Notes under the pieces: generated by a model
The model's input: only the letters and a program-made list of their open reading frames with translations
Database searches by the model: none
What the model was told of the DNA's origin: nothing
NCBI GenBank assembly: GCA_014529385.2
Contig: CM043954.1
Coordinates: forward strand, 3,606,501-3,666,500
Origin: Adiantum capillus-veneris
Taxonomy: Eukaryota; Streptophyta; Polypodiopsida; Polypodiales; Pteridaceae
Direction: 5' to 3'
Length of the DNA: 60,000 nucleotides
In this document: in pieces, positions 53,208 through 60,000 of the stretch
Layout: each line of letters opens with the position of its first letter
Numbering within the stretch: position 1 is the stretch's first letter
Made by a program: the position numbers and the translations under genes

Positions 53208-55203
53208 CAGAAAACCAACCAACACTATATAGTTCCTTGCTCCAATCTTGATGCAACAACCGATGGTGGTGTACATAGGAAAATCATTTTTCCTACTCAG
53301 AAAACTAGCATCGAGTATTGCATGGCTCAGGGCCGTCCACATAATCAATTGTCATATGGCTATAACCTTAGTGTGGGACATTATCAATTGTCATATGGCT
53401 ATAACCTTAGTGTGGGAAATAAGTTGTGTCCTATCTCCTTTGGCCACGCAATCCTAACAAGAGAACGCTTACAAATTGGGAACAAGGCCAAGATGAGGTG
53501 TTCCATGTACTTAGACACCCACTAACAGTAATTGGTGTCTTCATCCTTGGGCAAGTACTTTTAAAACTCCAATTTATACTTCACGCATCCTATGCGCCTG
53601 CATCATCGATTGAAAGGAAAATGCAATCTAATCTCGTGGAGGCGAGATTGAAGAGTGCTCATAGTCGTGACTTTTGACGCACACACCCCTTGGATTTGTG
53701 CATATTAGCTCACAATGATTGTGCTGTAAATACAGTTGAACAACCAAATTTATCAATGGGGGTTTAAGGCCGATATTCAATTTCCACACAACAATAATGA
53801 AAGGGTTACCTTATTTACCTGTTAGAATTTTGTTGCACAGTTTTTCAATTCTTAATACTAATTATGTTTCCTTTTTCAATGCACTCACCATGTCGCAACA
53901 ATTAGAGCATGGTGGTGGTGACCCCCCCCCCCCCCCCCCCCCCCCCCCCCGCGCAACCTGCACCCCCTCAGCAGTCGGCTCCCTCACAATAGCCACAACC
54001 ACCAGAGCAAGGACCGGCACCTCCTGTTCCTACACTCTCTCTAACAGACATACACACTTTGGTGGCGGAGTTGTTTCATGGGGCAGAGTGACTTCGTAGT
54101 CTTTCAGCCTTCCCAGAGTCTAGGTTAGCGGCAGAGTCCTTGAAGGCTACCACAGTAGTGTTCAATACAATGCATGACCCCCGTGCCTTCTAGGAGTGGG
54201 CACTCCCACACCGTGTTGGGAGAGCAAAGTTGTAGTGGCGTCAAGTGGAGGCCCTTCCTTCCATACGCTCACTCACTTTGCAACAGTTTCGTCCATGGCC
54301 AGGAGACTTAGTGGCACGAGAACCCTTTCCCACAGAGCACTGTCTACACCTTGGCATGAGAAAGCATGCCATTCTAGGTCACGTGAAATACTACGGTGCC
54401 TTGCCTCACCACTTGGAGGTGCCTACCTACTTTGATTTACAACTCTGCGCAGATTTTGTCCTCGGGCTTGACATGGACTACTTCGACAAATGTCCAGGAG
54501 AGGGTTACGGTTTTGGTAGACTGGGAAGCAAAGGCTCCTCGGGATGACCGAGTTCATAGGTCATCCAGCTTGTTGACGTTAAGTAGAGCCGATGGTTCCT
54601 TGGAGCATAGTCTAGGGCCTCATCACACAGCTGGGACGGGAGGTCTGTTTCTGGGCGACATACTCAGCCACCTTCTTGAGTGGTTCCCACAGCCAAGAGG
54701 CCCTTCTCAGGTCCATTTTTGTAGTCTTTACCCACAAATATTTAATTGGTAGAGCAATGGGTAATACTTTTTCTTTTTTAATACTAGGTGCCGTTATGTA
54801 CTACACCGCTTGATAGCACACACGGACAAGACCGTACTGCTGCCGCTACTTCTTCCACGGTGTACATAACCTTTCTAATGTTTCCTTATCTTTGGTGAAT
54901 GTCATGTATTATTCTTATCATTATGGATTTTGTTTTCAAAAATCAGGCTGCTTCCTCTACACCACCGAAGGAGCCACCTCCATTGAGCAGAATTTCCACC
55001 CAGTTAGCGCCCAGTACCTCAACTAAATTTTGGAAAGTTAATTTTTTAATTTTGTGTTTGTTGTAGGGTGACCCCTCTCTAGAGCTCTGCATCCGTGTAG
55101 ATGACCTTACGCGAGAGCTGGCCATAGCGCAATAGAGGGTTGGAGAGCTGGAGCACGCCCTTAGAGAAGCCAAAACGAAAAAAATGATGATTGTGCCACC
55201 CTA
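53205..55203 (+). pseudogene. Degenerate coding-like sequence, origin unknown
   Basis: I do not recognise a family. A plus-strand frame at 53426-53677 ends YAPASSIERKMQSNLVEARL. After a (C)30 tract (53925-53950) a Pro/Gln-rich reading leads, across stops, to LPSIRSLTLQQF and HAILGHVKYYGALPHHLEVP (54245-54547). At 54949-55203 a reading with possible splice sites at 54948 and 55067 gives SLELCIRVDDLTRELAIAQ, a stop, then RVGELEHALREAKTKK, a coiled-coil-like end. It could be an old retrotransposon gag or a decayed host gene piece. Nothing here lets me choose. Confidence 0.35.
53344..53418. repeat. 39-bp tandem duplication
   Basis: The unit beginning ATCAATTGTCATATGGC at 53344 repeats at 53383, differing only at the last few bases. 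It lies in a coding-like plus-strand segment of unknown origin. Confidence 0.88.
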
Positions 55204-55227
55204 GATCGACAAGACGGGAGCAGATGG

Positions 55228-55289
55228 CCATGAGACTTTGCAAGGGCAGGGAAAGCACACAAATACCCACCCTTGCAAAGTGTCATGGG
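55228..55289. other. Long inverted repeat next to an LTR
   Basis: The left arm CCATGAGACTTTGCAAGGG (55228-55246) and its complement (55270-55289) match with a single internal mismatch over 19-20 bp. The loop is 23 nt. It lies 14 bp left of the LTR starting at 55303. Confidence 0.88.
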
Positions 55290-55302
55290 CATCACAATCC
55301 GT

Positions 55303-55530
55303 TGTCGGGGGATATGTGTTCGCTACGTGAGCCGGGCAGGCGCCGGGCCTCTGGCTGTGAGAGGTGTGAAAGAGAGAGAATGAGAACAACAGATGCAACT
55401 GAATCTGGAAATCACCGTAATCATCAATTAATTGATTAACGCTTGAGTACAACTTAATCCTTAGCCAAGGCGGACTGTTAACAGCACCATCACTTGAATC
55501 AGCTGCTAACTAGGAGTTTAAGCTCCCATT
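55303..55530 (-). repeat. 3' LTR, R-U5 part (left copy)
   Basis: It matches 59019-59236. Beyond GAGTTTAA it continues into GCTCCCATTTATAGG, which the right copy lacks because of the insertion at 59237. Confidence 0.8.
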
Positions 55531-55955
55531 TATAGGATTAACCGGGCCGTTAACGACACCGGAATTAACAAAATGCTAATTCAATCTCTAGTCGATGACG
55601 ATGATGGTAACTCTCTCATATCGCTTCATCTGCTTCAATTGCCCATGGATTCCGCAATCTTCAATTCAGTTCACTGCCTCGATCATCAAGCCTCAATTAT
55701 TATCAATTATCCTGCAATTTCTTGCTTTGTGCGCTTTGCACTGCCTTATTTGTCGTTCACGACCTCAACTTCTCCTTTTATCAACTTGATTTTTTATTGC
55801 CTTCAAGCTCCGACTCCCTTTCCAAGTCGCTTCAATCTTCCTTTCTTGATTACCTTCTTCTGCTCGAAACCTTTCACTCGTTAGATTTTCTCTTCTTAGT
55901 TGAATGTCGAGAGCAAGAGTCTTCTTGCTTGTGCACAAGAACAAGTCCTTTTGCT

Positions 55956-56533
<578 letters not shown>

Positions 56534-57265
56534 GTTTTTGATTGCTATCCCCGCTCATGCAAAAGGCATCAACCTTTTTCTATTAATAGTGTGCTCCCTC
56601 CCTTAGCAACGATGGCGCCGTCGTTGCTAGGGAGGCATAAAAATCCTCTCTATGACGTGGCACAGTCTTTTCGGACCTGCATGGAATTTAGCGAGACTGG
56701 TGCCGAATCGCGCCGCCATGGCATGCTCATCAAATCTCTCTTCTTGCTCGGTGTCAACCGCTCCCTCCCGAAGCGAGCGCGAGCTCCTTTCCAATCCCCT
56801 CCGTCCCTTCTTCGTTGCCTGCACGCCATGCTATTCTTTTCTTTTGATTTCCCACTAAAGCTCCCATAAATTTTTCCTATTGGGTGGCCATTGGCCATGC
56901 CCTTTAATTGGGTGGCCTTAGCTTATTATATGGGCGGCCTTATGGCTTTGTAAGCCATATTAGGCATACTTATTGGCCAAAACTTGCCAAGCTTCTCCAT
57001 TGGGCGGCCATAGCCCCCTTGGCTTCTGGGCAGCCTTGCCACTTGGTTAAGTTGGGTGGCCTTTTAGCGGCCGGCTTCCCTCATAAGGGCACCACATTTG
57101 GGCATACATACCGACTAAAGCATCGGCAAGCACGAGAACTTCCCACAACAGTCATTAACTAACAATTTCCTCGTAAATTTTACTGTGTATACCAACATCT
57201 CAAATAATGCCACATGGTTCTAAGATGCACGCATAGGTGATTGCACTTGCCTAAAGGCATTCTCT
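56534..57265. other. Non-coding stretch with repeated GGGYGGCC words
   Basis: GGGTGGCC or GGGCGGCC occurs at 56882, 56910, 56932, 57002 and near 57053, with GGGCAGCC near 57028. They are spaced irregularly by 20-70 bp. The 56600-56870 part is GC-richer but shows no coding motif. It probably belongs to the U3 or 3' internal part of the LTR element. Confidence 0.55.
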
Positions 57266-58893
57266 TCACACTCGGTTGTAGCATTGATGGGCTCTGCAAT
57301 ATACTAGAGCTTCACGTGAAGCATAGTGCGACACCCACATCCCGTAAATTGTTGGCAACTTAAGCTCGTTACCAGAAAGAATTAAAGAAATCTCACTCCC
57401 TTTTATTGGAAGCCAAGACATCACTGACATAAGCATCAGTAGGAATAGCATCCAAATCCAGCCACTTCTGGCACATTGTCCAAGCGAATGAAAAACCCTG
57501 TGCATTTTATCGAGTATCAAGGATGATTTAGCATCATCACCCCCTCTAGATTCATAGCGATCATGAAAACCCTTGGGAGTCTCTCGACCTGTATCATCAG
57601 ACAAATTTTCACCTGTTGGGATTTCAGCTTGATCATGAAAAACAACTTTATCTTGTAGATCTTCACCCATAGCATCCTCGGGAAAATCACCCTTAGAAGT
57701 CTCAACATTAATCAAAATTGTCGGAGTTATCTCCGCATGCAGTCCATCTACAAGCATAGATGTAAAATCCCTGTTGATAACCTGTTCACAATCAGTATGA
57801 TCCAAGCAATCTTCATACTCCTCGATGTCATCCTCTGCTTCCTCATCTGCATCCATGTTACTTAGCAATACATTATAGAACTGTAAAGGCTCATCTGGAA
57901 CCCCCTCTGAAGAGGTATATGCATCAGAAAGCTCTTCTATACTGCCTATAACATCTCCTTCAGATCTAGATAAAAATTCACCGATTATAGCATACTCTTC
58001 TTTGATAGCAACATCTGCAAGAATATTAGCAATCATAGGTTCATTGACATCCTCATGCTCATCCTGTGCTGGGTCCACAATTTTAGTCACTTCATCAGCT
58101 ACTGTGTATATAATAGCTTTATTTATGCAATCATCTGCACCAAACATGTTGTCCTGTTCGCCTATAGTGTTGTTAGTTTTAGTAATGTCGTGTAGAGGCT
58201 CATCTATTGATGAACTCCTTCAGAATAAACCATGTCAAGGTCAACAACTTGCGAACCTCTTGCTGCACAGTCTATGTCTTCACTGGAACCATTATTAGAA
58301 GTAGCGTCCATGCAAGTAATCTTTGAAAAAAATTCATATAAATCTGTTCCAGCATTAAATTCATTGTTTACCTTTTCTTCGTTGCTCAAATTAAGCTCCT
58401 CTGAAAGTGAATCTGCTACTTTCAGCTTAGCATTCTCTTTGGCTTTACTTCTTGCATAAATATGCTCCCAGAATTCATCATAGTTGAGGATCTGCATCTA
58501 ATCCCCTTTACCTTTACTGAAGACAACCTTATTTCGTTCAGTAATCTCCTTTATTTCCCGATCTAGAATCCTTGAGCTTTCATAAATAAATTCCTCTGCA
58601 AAATACTCCCACCATGTGGGATATTCTTCTGCGAGTTCTTGAACCTGCTTTTTAAAATCCGAGTTTACAACCTCTTCAAAAGCTATAATCATCCAATCTT
58701 CTGGAACATTTCGGCTCTTCATCCCAACTTCGTAACATGCAATAAAACCTTCTGGATCATATCCCTGAAAATTATAATACTGCTCTCGAACAGCATCAAG
58801 TGCTAGCTCTACAGCATCATCAATCTGATTTTTTATCTGCATGGCTTTTGCTTCCTGTAGATACACCTGAACCAATTCCATCATTTTTGGCAA
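57266..58893 (-). pseudogene. Acidic ORF of the tRNA-Trp-primed element, function unknown
   Basis: Three frames (58893-58498, 58497-58204 and 58147-57266) form one reading of about 540 codons, broken by a TAG at 58500-58498 (same frame) and a frameshift between 58204 and 58147. The N-terminal part (MPKMMELVQVYLQEAKAMQI, YDPEGFIACYEVGMKSR, VQELAEEYPTWWEYFAEEF) is helical and gag-like in spacing. The rest is rich in Asp/Glu (DADEEAEDDIEEYEDC). The C-terminus has a hydrophobic run. I see no zinc knuckle, protease, RT or integrase. It begins about 110 bp inside the primer-binding site, where gag is expected. It may be a divergent gag or an extra ORF of a non-autonomous element; I do not recognise it. 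Confidence 0.55.
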
Positions 58894-59000
58894 ATCTGAA
58901 ATGGTGGATTTTTATTAAATCCATTGGCACTGAAATCTTCAATAAACTGCTTTAACTGTTCTGGCATATCCATCTTTACCTCCCACCCCGGCTTGTTTTG

Positions 59001-59014
59001 CGTCGGGTTCACCA
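59001..59014 (-). promoter_or_regulatory. Primer-binding site, tRNA-Trp
   Basis: On the plus strand CGTCGGGTTCACCA is identical to the 3' end (with CCA) of plant tRNA-Trp as I know it. The minus strand TGGTGAACCCGACG is therefore a 14-nt primer-binding site, four bases from the 5' LTR. All other elements in the window use the initiator-Met site. Confidence 0.8.
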
Positions 59015-59018
59015 AAGA

Positions 59019-59236
59019 TGTCGGAGGATATGTGTTCGCTACGTGAGTCGGGCAGGCGCCGGGCCTCTGGCTGTGAGAGGTGTGAAAGAGAGATAATGAG
59101 AACAACAGATGCAACTGAATTTGGAAATCATCGTAATATCCATTAATTGATTAACGCTTGAGTACAACTTAATCCTTAGCCAAGGCGAGCTGTTAACAAC
59201 ACCGTCACTTGGATCAGCTGCTAACTAGGAGTTTAA
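59019..59236 (-). repeat. 5' LTR (right copy), truncated by an insertion
   Basis: It starts TGTCGGAGG at 59019 and parallels 55303-55520. Similarity ends abruptly at TTTAA (59236), where CACTAGAATGG begins. Confidence 0.8.
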
Positions 59237-60000
59237 CACTAGAATGGTAACAGGACACTTTTATGTCCTTGGACACTTTTGTGTCCTGTTAAGTGACCAT
59301 TTTGCTAGAATTATTTGAAGAGTATGAAAATGAATTTCTAGGTGCTATATATCCACAAAGTTGCCTTATGAGCTGAAAAAAACTTGGCATTTTTTTTTGA
59401 GTATCGATCTCACCATTAACCTTACTCTTGCACAACATTTTTGAACCTAAACTGTGTGAAAAAACGGGTCCTGTTTTTGGCTTTTTTTCAATTTTTGGCA
59501 ACTATACCACTCTAAACTTCATGTTTGTGAGGTTTAGATGGCTAGAGGTTAGGCCTTCATAGTTCTAAACAGGTTTGATGGTTGTAGGGAGAGCTAAGTG
59601 TTAGAATTGGAAGTTATGACCAATTTACAAGAATTGCATAATCCTGTTTTTTGGCCAAAATTAGCACTTTTATTATTTTTTTGGTGGCTTTCTTGATATC
59701 CAAATTCAATTTTGATTGTGTAAGTGTAATGTATAACATAAAGCTAATCTTCCTTGAGTTTTGGGGGACCTAATATGCTATATAGCATAGTACATGATGA
59801 TGGTTGAGTTTTTTGATTGCTGAAGAATACGATACATTTTAGAGTAGCAAGTATAACTTTCTCAATATTGCTAGTTTCTTAGGCCAATTGTGTGTATTTT
59901 GTAGGTAGTGACCATATCTAATCATAGATTACAAATTTGGATAGATATTGAAGAGTTTCTATGGGTTTCTAGAGGTCATAATGCTAAACCCAGTTTTTTC
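59237..60000. mobile_element. Left end of a second CACTA-like element (runs out of the window)
   Basis: The sequence begins CACTAGAATGGTAACAGGAC exactly where LTR similarity stops. AACAGGACAC recurs inverted at 59280-59290 (GTGTCCTGTT), and GGACACTTTT repeats, as in subterminal repeats. The downstream 700 bp have AT-rich sequence and a second CGGGTCCTGTTTTTGG (59465) but no coding motif. The preceding bases TAA (59234-59236) would be the 3-bp target-site duplication. The other end is outside. Confidence 0.55.

Overview
The window is nuclear DNA of a land plant, built almost entirely of nested transposable elements. The evidence is LTR retrotransposons of both the Ty1/copia and Ty3/gypsy types whose primer-binding sites match the plant initiator-Met tRNA 3' end, a CACTA (En/Spm) transposon with the two-gene plant layout and short GT-AG introns, an L1-like LINE, and very long (GA)n, (GT)n and (CT)n microsatellites. 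I found no host gene, tRNA or rRNA that I can defend. The species cannot be read from the sequence; density and depth of nesting suggest a large genome.

Layout. 1-10 and 8175-9650: the 3' part of a copia element, cut inside its reverse transcriptase by an 8.16 kb CACTA transposon (11-8174, TSD TTC). The CACTA carries a TNP2-type transposase gene of 1,130 codons in six exons with one premature stop, a second TNPA-like gene, and a captured fragment of a heavy-metal-associated (HMA) domain gene. 9684-10829: gypsy gag relic. 11092-19948: a complete, young chromodomain-type gypsy element on the minus strand (1.6 kb LTRs, TSD GCTCT) inserted in a 28-bp tandem repeat.

20619-34608 is a three-level nest. 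A copia element (+) is interrupted in its RNase H by a gypsy element (+, 22441-33464, TSD GCAAG). That element is interrupted in its gag by a related element (-, 23579-29168, TSD GCTTT). LTR divergence counted by eye (about 10% for the host, about 4% for the guest) agrees with the nesting order. 34735-40333: a complete copia element (-, TSD CCTTG). 42121-43948 and 45340-46895: two more minus-strand fragments of the same short-LTR gypsy family, separated by an L1-type LINE 3' fragment with a zf-RVT motif. 47009-47420: an array of degenerate palindromes. 48764-53113: a LINE with both ORFs uninterrupted. 53205-55290: degenerate coding-like sequence. 55303-59236: an LTR element (-) that uses a tRNA-Trp primer-binding site and encodes an acidic protein I do not recognise. 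59237-60000: the start of what looks like a second CACTA-type element inserted in the right LTR and running out of the window.

The points most worth following up are these. The LINE ORF2 lies in frame with ORF1 behind one UAG and has no AUG before its endonuclease active site. The HMA fragment in the CACTA is a gene capture. The palindrome array at 47 kb and the CAT/CGT-loop hairpins at 27-28.5 kb are unexplained. The tRNA-Trp-primed element with its unrecognised acidic ORF is also of interest. All domain names come from motifs read by eye; no database search was possible.
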